NCBI RefSeq assembly: GCF_042651965.1
Contig: NZ_JBHSDY010000005.1
Span: 186,001 to 250,000, forward strand
Reading direction: 5' to 3'
Origin: Castellaniella hirudinis
GTDB taxonomy: Bacteria; Pseudomonadota; Gammaproteobacteria; Burkholderiales; Burkholderiaceae_B
Length of the DNA stretch: 64,000 nt
Both the position numbers and the translations under genes were made by a program. Positions 35,633-44,966 of the stretch are shown one piece after another; positions within the stretch are counted from its first letter, which is position 1, and each line of letters starts with the position of its first letter. The notes below the pieces were generated by a model. The model saw only the letters and a program-made list of their open reading frames with translations. It was not told the DNA's origin and ran no database searches.

Positions 35633-36670
35633 ATGGATCTGACCATTGCGCTGATCCTGCTGCAGGACGGCATCCTGAACGGCGCCATCTACGCCCTGCT
35701 GGGCCTGGCGCTGGTGCTGGTGTTCGTGGTGACGCGGGTGATCCTGATTCCCCAGGGGGAATTCGTCACCTTCGGCGCGCTGTCCCTGGCCTTCCTGGCC
35801 AATGGCCGGGTGCCGGGCACGGTGCATCTGCTGGTGATCATGGGCGTGCTGGTCTGCCTGGTCGAGGCGCTGTCGTGCTGGCGCGCGCGCCAGTGGCGCG
35901 GCTATGTCCGCACCCTGGGCTGGGCGCTGGTCCTGCCGCTGGTGCTGGAGGCCCTGGCGCCGCTGGCCGTCGGGCCTGACGTGCCGCTGATCCTGCAAGT
36001 GCTGTGCGCGCTGGCGCTGGTGGTGCCCATGGGGCCGATGATCTACCGCCTGGTGTATCAGCCGGTGGAGCAGGCCAGCGTGCTGGTGCTGCTGATCGTG
36101 TCGGTCGCCGTGCATTTTGCCCTGACCGGTCTGGGGCTGCTGTTCTTTGGCGCCGAGGGCTGGCGCACGCCGGCCCTGGTCGAAGGTTCGGTGCAGATCG
36201 GGCCGGTGGAATGGACGGCCCAGACTTTCGCGGTGCTGGCCACCTGTATCGTGCTGATCGGCGGGCTGTGGCTGTTCTTCAGCCGCACCCTGTATGGCAG
36301 CGCCTTGCGGGCCACCGCCGTCAACCGGCGCGGTGCGCGGCTGGTGGGCATCAGCACGCGGGTGGCGGGCAGCCTGACGTTCACCTTGGCGGCCGCCATC
36401 GGCGCGCTGTCGGGCATGCTGATCGCCGCCATCACCACCATTTATTACGACACGGGCTTTCTGATCGGCCTGAAGGGCTTCGTGGCGGCGATTTTCGGCG
36501 GCCTGGTCAGCTATCCGGTGGCGGCGGCGGGCGCCCTGTTCGTCGGCATCCTGGAGGCGTTTTCCTCTTTCTGGGCCAGTCCCTTCAAGGAAGCCATCGT
36601 CTTCACCCTGATCATCCCGGTCCTGCTGTGGCGCTCGTTCGGCAGCGTCCACCTGGACGAGGAGGAATAG
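35633..36670 (+). CDS. Branched-chain-type ABC permease LivH-like (cluster 1)
   Basis: A 345-residue inner-membrane permease. N-terminal LLQDGILNGAIYALLGLALVLVF is the LivH hallmark; the C-terminal part has ITTIYYDTGFLIGLKGFVAAIFGGLVSYPVAAAG. It is longer than usual (about 290-310) through an extra region at about 85-130. ATG at 35633 follows GGGGGAGGG. Confidence 0.9.
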   Translation: MDLTIALILLQDGILNGAIYALLGLALVLVFVVTRVILIPQGEFVTFGALSLAFLANGRVPGTVHLLVIMGVLVCLVEALSCWRARQWRGYVRTLGWALVLPLVLEALAPLAVGPDVPLILQVLCALALVVPMGPMIYRLVYQPVEQASVLVLLIVSVAVHFALTGLGLLFFGAEGWRTPALVEGSVQIGPVEWTAQTFAVLATCIVLIGGLWLFFSRTLYGSALRATAVNRRGARLVGISTRVAGSLTFTLAAAIGALSGMLIAAITTIYYDTGFLIGLKGFVAAIFGGLVSYPVAAAGALFVGILEAFSSFWASPFKEAIVFTLIIPVLLWRSFGSVHLDEEE

Positions 36671-36676
36671 GTTCCC

Positions 36677-38509
36677 ATGCGCCCGCGTCACCTGTTGATG
36701 ATCCTGCTCCCGATCCTGGCGGTGCTGCCCTGGATTCCGGGCGTGCCCGCCTTCTGGATCACCCAGATGAACTACATCGGGCTCTACAGCCTGGTGGTGC
36801 TGGGGCTGGTGCTGCTGACCGGCGTCGGCGGACTGACGTCCTTCGGCCAGTCGGCTTTTGTCGGCCTGGGGGCCTACACCACGGCCTGGCTGTCGACGGC
36901 GGGCGGCATGTCCCCCTGGCTGGGGCTGATCGCGGGCCTGTTGCTGACCTGTCTGGTAGCGTATGCGCTGGGGGCGATCACGCTGCGCCTGTCCGGCCAC
37001 TATCTGCCCTTGTGCACCCTGGCCTGGTGCCTGGCGCTGTATTACCTGTACGGCAATCTGGATTTCCTGGGCCGCTACGACGGCATCGCGGGCATTCCGC
37101 CGCTGTCCCTGGGCGGCTGGTCCCTGGGGACCGGCGAGCGCATGTATCTCTTGATCTGGCTGGTCCTGCTGCTGGCGCTGTGGGCCACGCACAATCTGCT
37201 GGATTCGCGCGCCGGGCGGGCCATCCGCGCCCTGCGTAGCGGTTCCATGGCCGAGTCCTTCGGCGTGGACCTCAAGCACTACAAAGTCGTGATCTTCGTC
37301 CACGCGGCCCTGCTGGGCTGCGTGTCGGGCTGGTTGTATGCGCACATGCAGCGCGCCGTCAGCCCCAGCCCCTTCGGCCTGGGCTACGGCATCGAATACC
37401 TGTTCATGGCCGTGGTGGGCGGTTCGGGCAGCGTCTGGGGCGCGGTGGCGGGCGCCGCCGCCATCCTGGTCGTCAAGGATCAGTTGCAGAACGTCCTGCC
37501 CGGCCTGGTGGGCACCACCGCCAATCTGGAACTGCTGGCCTTCGGCGTGCTGATGATCCTGGTGCTGCAATATGCGCGCGACGGCCTGTGGCCCGTCCTG
37601 GCCCGCTTGTGGCAACGGCTGGGCGGACGCGCCGAATCCAGCGGCCACGACCCGGCGCGCTTGGCCGCCGCGCCCGAACTGCCGCGCCGGCCGGCGCCCA
37701 AGGCGGGCGATCTGGTGCTGGAAGTCGATCGCGTGCGCAAGGAGTTCGGCGGTCTGGTGGCGGTCAACGACATCAGCTTCAGCCTGCGGGCGGGCGAGAT
37801 CATGGGGCTGATCGGCCCCAACGGGGCGGGCAAAAGCACGACCTTCAACCTGATCAGCGGCGTGGCGCCCCTGTCCGGCGGTACGGTGCGCTTCATGGGG
37901 GATCGCATCGACGGCCTGCCGGCGCGCGAGATCGCCCGCCGGGGGATGGCGCGCAGCTTCCAGCACGTGCAGTTGCTGCCGGACATGAGCGTGCTGGAAA
38001 ACGTCGCGTTGGGCGCCCATCTGCGCAGCAGCGCCGGCGTGGTGTCGGCCGCGCTGCGACTGGACCGCACCGCCGAGGCCTCGCTGCTGCGCGAGGCGGC
38101 GCGCCAGATCGAGCGGGTGGGGCTGGGCGACGTGATCGACCAGCCGGCCGGCAGCCTGCCGCTGGGCCGCCAGCGCATCGTGGAGATCGCCCGGGCGCTG
38201 TGCTGCGATCCGATCGCGCTGCTGCTCGACGAGCCGGCGGCCGGCCTGCGCTATCAGGAAAAACAGGCTTTGGCCGCCGTGCTGGACCAGTTGCGCCGCG
38301 AGGGCATGAGCCTGCTGCTGGTCGAGCACGATATGGACTTCGTGATGAACCTCACCGATCATCTGCTGGTCATGGATTTCGGCACGCCGCTGGCCGAGGG
38401 CGTTCCGGCGGACATTCAGCGCAATCCAGCCGTGCTGGAAGCCTATCTGGGCGGTCTCGACGAGACCTGGAGCGTCCCTGACGCCGTGCCGCAAGGAGAG
38501 GCGTCATGA
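36677..38509 (+). CDS. LivM-LivG fusion: permease plus ATPase (cluster 1)
   Basis: A 610-residue fusion. Residues about 1-315 are a LivM-type permease (LTSFGQSAFVGLGAYTTAW; VVGGSGSVWGAVAGAA). After a Pro/Ala linker (about 325-350), residues 355-600 are a LivG-type ATPase with Walker A GPNGAGKST, signature region SLPLGRQRIVEIARAL, Walker B ALLLDEPAAGL and switch VEHDMDFV. Such fusions keep permease and ATPase at 1:1. It lies 6 bp after the LivH gene and overlaps LivF by 4 bases. Confidence 0.92.
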   Translation: MRPRHLLMILLPILAVLPWIPGVPAFWITQMNYIGLYSLVVLGLVLLTGVGGLTSFGQSAFVGLGAYTTAWLSTAGGMSPWLGLIAGLLLTCLVAYALGAITLRLSGHYLPLCTLAWCLALYYLYGNLDFLGRYDGIAGIPPLSLGGWSLGTGERMYLLIWLVLLLALWATHNLLDSRAGRAIRALRSGSMAESFGVDLKHYKVVIFVHAALLGCVSGWLYAHMQRAVSPSPFGLGYGIEYLFMAVVGGSGSVWGAVAGAAAILVVKDQLQNVLPGLVGTTANLELLAFGVLMILVLQYARDGLWPVLARLWQRLGGRAESSGHDPARLAAAPELPRRPAPKAGDLVLEVDRVRKEFGGLVAVNDISFSLRAGEIMGLIGPNGAGKSTTFNLISGVAPLSGGTVRFMGDRIDGLPAREIARRGMARSFQHVQLLPDMSVLENVALGAHLRSSAGVVSAALRLDRTAEASLLREAARQIERVGLGDVIDQPAGSLPLGRQRIVEIARALCCDPIALLLDEPAAGLRYQEKQALAAVLDQLRREGMSLLLVEHDMDFVMNLTDHLLVMDFGTPLAEGVPADIQRNPAVLEAYLGGLDETWSVPDAVPQGEAS

Positions 38510-39279
38510 GCGTGGACAAGCACATGACGCCCGACACCCTGCTGGCGCTCCAAGGCCTGTCGGCGCATTACGGCAAGGTCGCCGCGCTGGACCCCATCGA
38601 CCTGACCGTGGCCCGGGGCGAGATCGTGACCGTCATCGGCGCCAACGGCGCCGGGAAATCGACGCTGCTGGGCGCCATCATGGGGGCGCTGCCTCTGCGG
38701 GGGCATAGCCGGGGCTCGATCCTGTTCCAGGGCGCCGAAGTGCAGGGCTGGGACATCGAACGCCGCGTCGGCCAGGGCTTGTCCCTGGTGCCGGAACGCC
38801 GCGAACTGTTCGCCAGCATGTCGGTGCGCGACAACCTGCTGCTGGGGGGCTTTCGCCTGTACCGCGCCGGCGTGCGCGGCTGGCGTGACACGCTGGACGA
38901 GGTCTACACCCTGTTTCCGCGTCTGAAGGAACGTGCGGCCCAGGCAGCGGGCACGCTGTCGGGTGGTGAGCGCCAGATGCTGGCCCTGGGCCGCGCCCTG
39001 ATGGCGCGCCCGGCGCTGCTGATGCTGGACGAGCCCAGCCTGGGCCTGGCCCCCCGGGTGGTGCGCGAAATCTTCCAGACGATTCAGCAATTACGCAGCA
39101 CCGGCGTGTCCATCCTGCTGGTGGAGCAGAACGCCCGCGCCGCCCTGCACGTGGCCGACCGGGGCTATGTCCTGGAAACCGGCGCCGTCGTCCTGGAAGG
39201 CGAGGCCCGCATGCTGGCGGGCCATCCTCGGGTGATTGAGAGCTATCTAGGACTGACAGGCGCGAAAAAGGACGCCTAG
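38506..39279 (+). CDS. Branched-chain-type ABC ATPase LivF-like (cluster 1)
   Basis: A 257-residue ATPase: Walker A GANGAGKST, LVPERRELFASMSVRDNLLLG, signature LSGGERQML, Walker B LLMLDEPSLGLAP, switch VEQNARAAL. It is the second ATPase of the transporter, completing LivH/LivM-G/LivF. The stop is one base from the stop of the convergent secreted-protein gene. Confidence 0.93.
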   Translation: MSVDKHMTPDTLLALQGLSAHYGKVAALDPIDLTVARGEIVTVIGANGAGKSTLLGAIMGALPLRGHSRGSILFQGAEVQGWDIERRVGQGLSLVPERRELFASMSVRDNLLLGGFRLYRAGVRGWRDTLDEVYTLFPRLKERAAQAAGTLSGGERQMLALGRALMARPALLMLDEPSLGLAPRVVREIFQTIQQLRSTGVSILLVEQNARAALHVADRGYVLETGAVVLEGEARMLAGHPRVIESYLGLTGAKKDA

Positions 39280-39280
39280 C

Positions 39281-40066
39281 CTAGCCGTCCGGCCGTGCCT
39301 TCCGGTCGACCTGCAGCGACTCGATCACCAGCCGGTCGCCGGCCCGCTTCAGATTGACGTCCACCGAGCCGCCCGTCGGGCAGCAGTTGGCGTCTTGCTT
39401 GCGGTACAGCCAGGCCTGGGCGGTGAGGCCGACCAGATTCAGATTCACGCCCTTGTCGACGGACAGGCCGGCCGGAAGGCGTTTCTGCAGATCGGATTCC
39501 CAACACTGGGTGTCCAGCCGCGTCCAGCGGTCTTGCTGAAAGAAAAACACGTCGTCGTCGCTGAAGGCGCCCGTGCCGCTGACCGAGACCGGCAGTTCCA
39601 GCATGGTGTCCGGACCGGCGCGGCCGATGGACGGGGCGCTGATGTCCATTTCTCCCGGATCGTCCAGGCGCATCAGGAAGCGGCTGATCCGGCCCGCACC
39701 CTGGTCCAGGAACAGGGCCGCGCCCTTTAATTCGCAAGCGCCGGAGGCGGCCTCGGGGCCGACACAGTAGAGGGCGTAGTGCGTCTGGGAGGCCCCTGTC
39801 GCGCCGGCCGCGTCGACGGCCCCGGATTCGGTGACACGGCAGGCAGGCGGGTTGGCGTCGTCGGCGAGCGTTGCCAATTCGCGGCAGGTCTGCGCGAGCG
39901 CAGCGTCCAGCCCTCCGGTGAAGGCGACCGCCGGAGGGTCGGTGACGGGCTGGCCCGTGACCGCGTCGATCGGTCCGCAGGCCGGCTCATCCGCCCGGGC
40001 GATCCCGGCGCTCAGTCCCGAAGCGATCAGGAGGGTGAGGATCAGGGCGCGCGGGCGGGATGTCAT
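39281..40066 (-). CDS. Cysteine-rich secreted protein of unknown function
   Basis: A 261-residue protein with a signal peptide (ALILTLLIASGLSAGIARA, cut about residue 25). The mature part has eight cysteines (e.g. EPACGP, QTCREL, YALYCVG, CELKG, DTQCWES, ANCCPTGG), which suggests disulfide bonds in the periplasm, and a possible beta-rich fold. I do not recognise the family. It lies 32 bp after the second cluster's LivM on the same strand, so it may be co-transcribed with that transporter. MTSRPRALIL at 40066 is chosen because it begins the signal peptide. Confidence 0.75.
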   Translation of the reverse strand: MTSRPRALILTLLIASGLSAGIARADEPACGPIDAVTGQPVTDPPAVAFTGGLDAALAQTCRELATLADDANPPACRVTESGAVDAAGATGASQTHYALYCVGPEAASGACELKGAALFLDQGAGRISRFLMRLDDPGEMDISAPSIGRAGPDTMLELPVSVSGTGAFSDDDVFFFQQDRWTRLDTQCWESDLQKRLPAGLSVDKGVNLNLVGLTAQAWLYRKQDANCCPTGGSVDVNLKRAGDRLVIESLQVDRKARPDG

Positions 40067-40098
40067 GGGGGGACCTGTCGAATGTGCGGCGGCGCGGT

Positions 40099-41070
40099 TC
40101 AGCCTTGCGTCTTTTGCCGCCAGTTGAGCCATTCGCCGACGATGCCGCGGCGGAAGGCCATCACGCAGAGGATGAAGATCAGGCCGATGACGATGGTGAC
40201 GGATTCACCCAGGACCCGGAACCATTCGATGCCGGTCTGTTGCATCAGGAAGCGGCCGAACTCGCCGACCTTGTTTTCCAGGGCGACGACGATGATCGCA
40301 CCGAGCACCGGGCCGGTGAGCGTGCCCATGCCGCCGATCAGCGTCATCAGGATCACCATGCCCGACATCTGCCAGGTGGCGTCCGACAGCGTGGCCGAGA
40401 CGAACACCAGCGACTTGGTGGCGCCGGCCAGCCCGGCCAGGGTGGCCGAGAGCACGAAAGCCAGCAGCTTGAAGCGGTCCACGTCGTAGCCCAGCGAGAT
40501 CATGCGCGGTTCGTTTTCGCGGATGGCCTTGAGCACCTGGCCGAAGGGCGAGTGCACGGTGCGCCAGATCAGCGCATAGCCCAGCACGAAGATCACCAGC
40601 ACCACGTAGTACAGGTTGATGTCCCGGGTCAGGTCGAGGCCCAGGATGCTGCCGCGCGGGATGCCTTGCAGCCCGTCCTCGCCGCCGGTGAACGGCGCCT
40701 GCAGGAAGTAGAAGAACTGCATTTGCGCCAGCGCCAGGGTGATCATGGCGAAGTAGATGCCGCTGCGCCGGATGGAGAGCAGGCCGAAGACCAGTCCCAG
40801 CACGCCGGCGGCGGCCGTGCCGAACAGCAGTCCGCCGATCGTGGGCCAGCCCCAGGCGGTCAGCGCCTGGCCGCAGGCATAGGCGGCCAGGCCCAGAAAG
40901 GCGGCGTGGCCGAAGGACAGCAGCCCGGTGTAGCCCAGCAGCAGGTTGAAGGCGCAGGCGAACAGGGCATAGCACATGACCTTCATGATGAAGATCGGAT
41001 AGCCGCCCAGCGCGGGCAGGACCGCGAGCAGGACGAAGATGGCCAGATAGGCGATCAGTTGACGATTCAT
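40099..41070 (-). CDS. Branched-chain-type ABC permease LivM-like (cluster 2)
   Basis: A 323-residue permease (NLLLGYTGLLSFGHAAFLGLAAYACG, RTVHSPFGQVLKAIRENEPRMISLGYDV, VILMTLIGGMGTLTGPVLGA), all typical LivM landmarks. It overlaps the LivH gene by 4 bases and ends the transporter run LivG-LivF-binding protein-LivH-LivM. Confidence 0.94.
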   Translation of the reverse strand: MNRQLIAYLAIFVLLAVLPALGGYPIFIMKVMCYALFACAFNLLLGYTGLLSFGHAAFLGLAAYACGQALTAWGWPTIGGLLFGTAAAGVLGLVFGLLSIRRSGIYFAMITLALAQMQFFYFLQAPFTGGEDGLQGIPRGSILGLDLTRDINLYYVVLVIFVLGYALIWRTVHSPFGQVLKAIRENEPRMISLGYDVDRFKLLAFVLSATLAGLAGATKSLVFVSATLSDATWQMSGMVILMTLIGGMGTLTGPVLGAIIVVALENKVGEFGRFLMQQTGIEWFRVLGESVTIVIGLIFILCVMAFRRGIVGEWLNWRQKTQG

Positions 41071-41954
41071 GATTCCTTCCCGAACAGCCCGGCCGGGCGG
41101 ATGAGCAGCACGATGACCATGATGATGAACACCACGGTGCTGGAGGCCTCGGGCCAGAAGACCTTGGTGAAGCCCTCGATGATGCCCAGGCCCAGGCCGG
41201 TGACGATCGACCCCAGGATCGAGCCCATGCCGCCGATGACGACCACGGCGAAGACGACGATGATCAGGTTCGAACCCATCAGCGGGGAGACCTGCAGGAT
41301 GGGGGCGGCGAGCACGCCGGCAAAGCCCGCCAGCCCGACGCCGAAGCCGAAGGTCAGCGAGATCATCAGCGGCACGTTCACGCCGAAGGCCTCGACCAGC
41401 TTGGGGTTTTCGGTGCCGGCGCGCAGCAGGGCGCCGAGGCGGGTTTTTTCGATGACGAACCAGGTCAGCAGGCAGGCCAGGATGGAGGCGACGACGACCC
41501 AGGCGCGATAGATGGGCATGAACATGAAGCCCAGGTTCACGCCGCCCTGCAGCAGGGCGGGGGTGCTGTAGGGTTGGCCGGAGACGCCGTAGAAGCTGCG
41601 GAACAGGCCTTCGATGAGCAGGGTCAGGCCGAAGGTGAGCAGCAGGCCGTAGAGGTGATCGAGCTTGTAGAGGTGGCGCAGCAGCAGGCGTTCGAGGAGG
41701 ATGCCGAACAGGCCCACGACGATGGGGGCGAGGATCAGCATGACCCAGTAGTTCAGGCCCAGGTACTGCAGGCCCATCCAGGCGACGAAGGCGCCCAGCA
41801 TGTAGAGCGCGCCGTGGGCGAAATTGATGATGTTGAGCAGGCCGAAGATGACGGCCAGCCCCAGCGAGAGCACGGCGTAGAACGAGCCGTTGACCAGGCC
41901 CAGCAGAAGCTGGCCGAGCAGGGCCTGGAGGGGTACACCGAAAAGTTGTGTCAT
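41067..41954 (-). CDS. Branched-chain-type ABC permease LivH-like (cluster 2)
   Basis: A 295-residue permease with LLLGLVNGSFYAVLSLGLAVIFGLLNIINFAHGALYMLGAF at the N-terminus and VVFAVVVIGGMGSILGSIVTGLG near the end, of standard LivH length. It pairs with the overlapping LivM. Confidence 0.94.
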   Translation of the reverse strand: MTQLFGVPLQALLGQLLLGLVNGSFYAVLSLGLAVIFGLLNIINFAHGALYMLGAFVAWMGLQYLGLNYWVMLILAPIVVGLFGILLERLLLRHLYKLDHLYGLLLTFGLTLLIEGLFRSFYGVSGQPYSTPALLQGGVNLGFMFMPIYRAWVVVASILACLLTWFVIEKTRLGALLRAGTENPKLVEAFGVNVPLMISLTFGFGVGLAGFAGVLAAPILQVSPLMGSNLIIVVFAVVVIGGMGSILGSIVTGLGLGIIEGFTKVFWPEASSTVVFIIMVIVLLIRPAGLFGKES

Positions 41955-42038
41955 AGGGCTGCGGCGAAAGCGGGCGGAAAGGATAACGCGGATCGCGGCT
42001 CCCCGTCTTGCGGCGGGGAGCCGGGGGTCATGTGCCGC

Positions 42039-43244
42039 TTACTTGAGAGCGCAGGTCGAGGTCGACTCGTCGCCGTAGACCGATTCGGCCGGCAGGGTGC
42101 GCACGATGTTGTAGTAGTCCCAGGGCTCCTTGGACTGGTCGGGCTTCTTGACCTGGGCCAGGTACATGTCGTGCATCAGCAGGCCGTCCTTGCGGACGTA
42201 GCCGTCCTTGATGAACATGTCGTTGATCTTGGTGCTCTTGAGGTGCGCCATGATGGCGTCGCCGTCATCCGTGCCGGTGGCCTTGACGGCTTCCAGGTAG
42301 GTCTTGGCGGCCGAGTAGTCGCCCGCCTGCAGGAAGGACGGCGCGCGCTTGTGCTGTTCGAAGAACTTCTTGGACCAGGCGCGCGAGGCGTCGTCCTGGT
42401 TCCAGTACCAGGCGGTCGTCAGGTACAGGCCGGCGGTGTTGTCCAGGCCCAGGGCGTGGACGTCGTTGATGAACACCAGCAGGCCGGCCAGCTTCATGGT
42501 CTGGGTGATGCCGAATTCCTTGGCGGCCTTGACGGAGTTGATGAAGTCGCCGCCCGCGTTGGCCAGGCCCAGGACCTGGGCGCCGGAGCTTTGCGCCTGC
42601 AGCAGGAAGGAGGAGAAGTCCGTCGTGGCCAGCGGCGCGCGCACGGCGCCCAGGTTTTTACCGCCGGATTTTTCCACGACCTTCATCGTGTCCTGTTCCA
42701 GCGAATGGCCGAAGGCGTAGTCGGCGGTCAGGTAGAACCAGGTCTTGCCGCCTTCGCGCACCACGGCCGAGCCCGTGCCGTTGGCCAGGGCGATGGTGTT
42801 GTAGGCGTAGTGGACGGTGTAGGGCGTGCATTGCGCATTGGTCAGCGCCGAGGAGCCGGCCCCCACCACCAGGAAGGGTTTCTTCTTTTCGGCCGCGACG
42901 GCGGCCATGGCCAGCGCGGTGGAGGAGTTGGTGCCGCCGATCAGCATGTCCAGGTTCTGCTTGTCGAACCATTCGCGGGCGCGGGCCGAGGCGATGTCGG
43001 CCTTGTTCTGGTGGTCGGCGGTCAGCAGTTCGATCTTCTTCCCGTTGATCTCGCCGCCCATGTCGGCGATCGCCATGCGGATGGCGTCGGCGCCGGCATT
43101 GCCGTCGATGTCGGCGTACACGCCGGACATGTCGGCGATGAAGCCGATGCGGATCACGTCGTCCGAAATCCCCGCGGCTTGGGCTGAGAGGCCGAAGCCC
43201 AGGCCGGCAACGGCCAGCGCGGCGGATAGAGTACGCAGTTTCAT
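42039..43244 (-). CDS. Branched-chain-type ABC substrate-binding protein (cluster 2)
   Basis: A 401-residue periplasmic binding protein; signal peptide ends at GLSAQA (about residue 23). It starts SDDVIRIGFIADMSGVYADIDGNAG and has LTADHQNKADIASARAREWFDKQNLDMLIGGTNSSTALAM. This Liv-like subfamily is abundant in Alcaligenaceae and mostly has unknown ligands. It sits between the ATPase and permease genes, with 65- and 84-bp gaps. Confidence 0.93.
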   Translation of the reverse strand: MKLRTLSAALAVAGLGFGLSAQAAGISDDVIRIGFIADMSGVYADIDGNAGADAIRMAIADMGGEINGKKIELLTADHQNKADIASARAREWFDKQNLDMLIGGTNSSTALAMAAVAAEKKKPFLVVGAGSSALTNAQCTPYTVHYAYNTIALANGTGSAVVREGGKTWFYLTADYAFGHSLEQDTMKVVEKSGGKNLGAVRAPLATTDFSSFLLQAQSSGAQVLGLANAGGDFINSVKAAKEFGITQTMKLAGLLVFINDVHALGLDNTAGLYLTTAWYWNQDDASRAWSKKFFEQHKRAPSFLQAGDYSAAKTYLEAVKATGTDDGDAIMAHLKSTKINDMFIKDGYVRKDGLLMHDMYLAQVKKPDQSKEPWDYYNIVRTLPAESVYGDESTSTCALK

Positions 43245-43309
43245 GGGAAGTCTCCTGTATGTGCCGGTTGTGCCGGCGAATCAGTAAAAAAGAGGGCAGC
43301 GGACGTCGG

Positions 43310-44023
43310 TCAGACGCCCAGCAGGCTGTCGAGGGTGGACTGTTTTTCCTGGAGCTGGCCGGCGGGGAATTGCTCCACGATCTGGCCGTGTTCCATGACG
43401 TAGAAGTGATCGGCCAGGGGCGCCGCGAAGCGGAAGTTCTGCTCGACCATGACGATGGTGTAGCCCTTGGCCTTCAGGGTGCGGATCATGCGGTCCAGCG
43501 CCTGCACGATGACCGGGGCCAGGCCTTCGGAGATTTCGTCGAGCAGCAGCAGATTGGCGCCGGTGCGCAGGATGCGGGCGACGGCCAGCATCTGCTGCTC
43601 GCCCCCGGACAGGCGCGTGCCCGGCGAGTGGCGCCGTTCGAGCAGATTGGGGAACATGTCGTAGATTTCGGCCAGCGACATGCCCCCGCCCAGCGTGTCG
43701 CCCACGGTGGGCGGCAGCAGCAGGTTTTCTTCGCAGGACAGCGAGGCGAAGATGCCGCGCTCTTCCGGGCAGTAGCCGATGCCCAGGTGGGCGATGCGGT
43801 AGGTGGGCAGGTGGATCGATTCGGTGCCCTGGATGCGGATGGAGCCCGTGCGCCGGCTGGTCAGGCCCAGCAGCGCGCGCAGCGTGGTGGTGCGCCCGGC
43901 GCCGTTGCGCCCCAGCAGGGTCACGACCTGGCCGGGCTCGACGCGCATGTCCACGCCGTGCAGGACGTGCGACTCGCCGTACCAGGCGTGCAAGTCGGAG
44001 ATTTCGAGTGCGGCGGTGCTCAT
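43310..44023 (-). CDS. Branched-chain-type ABC ATPase LivF-like (cluster 2), Walker A Lys replaced by Arg
   Basis: A 237-residue ATPase with Q-loop CPEERGIFASLSCEENLLLP, signature LSGGEQQML and Walker B LLLLDEISEGLAP. The Walker A reads GRNGAGRTTT: the invariant Lys that contacts the ATP phosphates is Arg. I checked the codon (CGC on the minus strand). Its partner LivG has a normal Walker A, so the heterodimer may have one degenerate ATP site. It overlaps LivG by 4 bases. Confidence 0.92.
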   Translation of the reverse strand: MSTAALEISDLHAWYGESHVLHGVDMRVEPGQVVTLLGRNGAGRTTTLRALLGLTSRRTGSIRIQGTESIHLPTYRIAHLGIGYCPEERGIFASLSCEENLLLPPTVGDTLGGGMSLAEIYDMFPNLLERRHSPGTRLSGGEQQMLAVARILRTGANLLLLDEISEGLAPVIVQALDRMIRTLKAKGYTIVMVEQNFRFAAPLADHFYVMEHGQIVEQFPAGQLQEKQSTLDSLLGV

Positions 44024-44802
44024 GCATGGGCCCCTTCGAGTTCGCCCTGGGTGGTGCCCATGTAGGCTTCCATCACGGCGGGGTTGTTCGAGACGGCGGC
44101 GTAATCGCCTTCGGCCAGCACCGCGCCGCGCGCCAGCACGGTGATGCGGTCGGCGATGGAGGAGATGACCTTCATATTGTGTTCGACCATCAGGATGGTG
44201 CGCCCGACGCTGACCTGCTTGATCAGGCGCGTGACGCGATCGACGTCTTCGTGGCCCATGCCCTGGGTGGGTTCGTCCAGCAGCATCAGGCGGGGTTCCA
44301 TGGCCAGGGTGGTGGCGATTTCCAGGGCGCGCTTGCGGCCGTAGGGCAGGTTCACCGTCATTTGCGAGGCGAATTCCGCCAGATCGACTTCGGCCAGCAG
44401 TTCCATGGCCCGGTCATTGAGGCGATCCAGGCTGGATTCGCTGCGCCAGAAATGGAAGGAGGCGCCGGTGGCGCGCTGCAAGGCGATGCGTACGTTGTCC
44501 AGCACCGTGAGCTGCGGGAAGACGGCCGAGATCTGGAAGGAGCGGATGATGCCTTTGCGGGCGATTTCAGCCGGTTTGTCGCCGGTGATTTCCTTGCCTT
44601 CGAAGAAGATCTGGCCCTGGCTGGGCACGAGAAATTTGGTGAGCAGGTTGAAGCAGGTGGTTTTACCTGCGCCGTTGGGGCCGATCAGCGCGTGGATGTG
44701 GCCGCGCTGGATCTTCAGATCGACGGAATCCACGGCGGTGAAGCCGAGGAAAGTCTTTGAAAGTTGGCGGGTTTCGAGAATGATGGTGGGGTCTGTGCCC
44801 AT
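44020..44802 (-). CDS. Branched-chain-type ABC ATPase LivG-like (cluster 2)
   Basis: A 260-residue ATPase with intact Walker A GPNGAGKTT, NLPYGRKRALEIA signature, Walker B LMLLDEPTQGMGHEDV and switch VEHNMKVIS. It is the first gene of cluster 2; the 164-bp gap to nth upstream should hold its promoter. It would form the ATPase pair with the LivF-like protein. Confidence 0.94.
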   Translation of the reverse strand: MGTDPTIILETRQLSKTFLGFTAVDSVDLKIQRGHIHALIGPNGAGKTTCFNLLTKFLVPSQGQIFFEGKEITGDKPAEIARKGIIRSFQISAVFPQLTVLDNVRIALQRATGASFHFWRSESSLDRLNDRAMELLAEVDLAEFASQMTVNLPYGRKRALEIATTLAMEPRLMLLDEPTQGMGHEDVDRVTRLIKQVSVGRTILMVEHNMKVISSIADRITVLARGAVLAEGDYAAVSNNPAVMEAYMGTTQGELEGAHA

Positions 44803-44966
44803 AATGCCCAGTGTCCAATGTCGCAGTGCGGTGCCTGATGGCGGAATACTTCAAGTATGGAGTGATCCCGGCCGCTGCTCCATAGGGGTTTTACAGAGTT
44901 GCCGCTGCGTCGCTGGAATGTTGCGGCGCAATAGGTCGGCGGGATCGAGGGCCGGGCGGCCCGGGC

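Noticed and set aside
35501..38494. A 997-codon minus-strand frame across cluster 1
   Set aside because: It lies opposite three well-supported transporter genes and has the Gln/His/Arg-rich composition of an antisense shadow.
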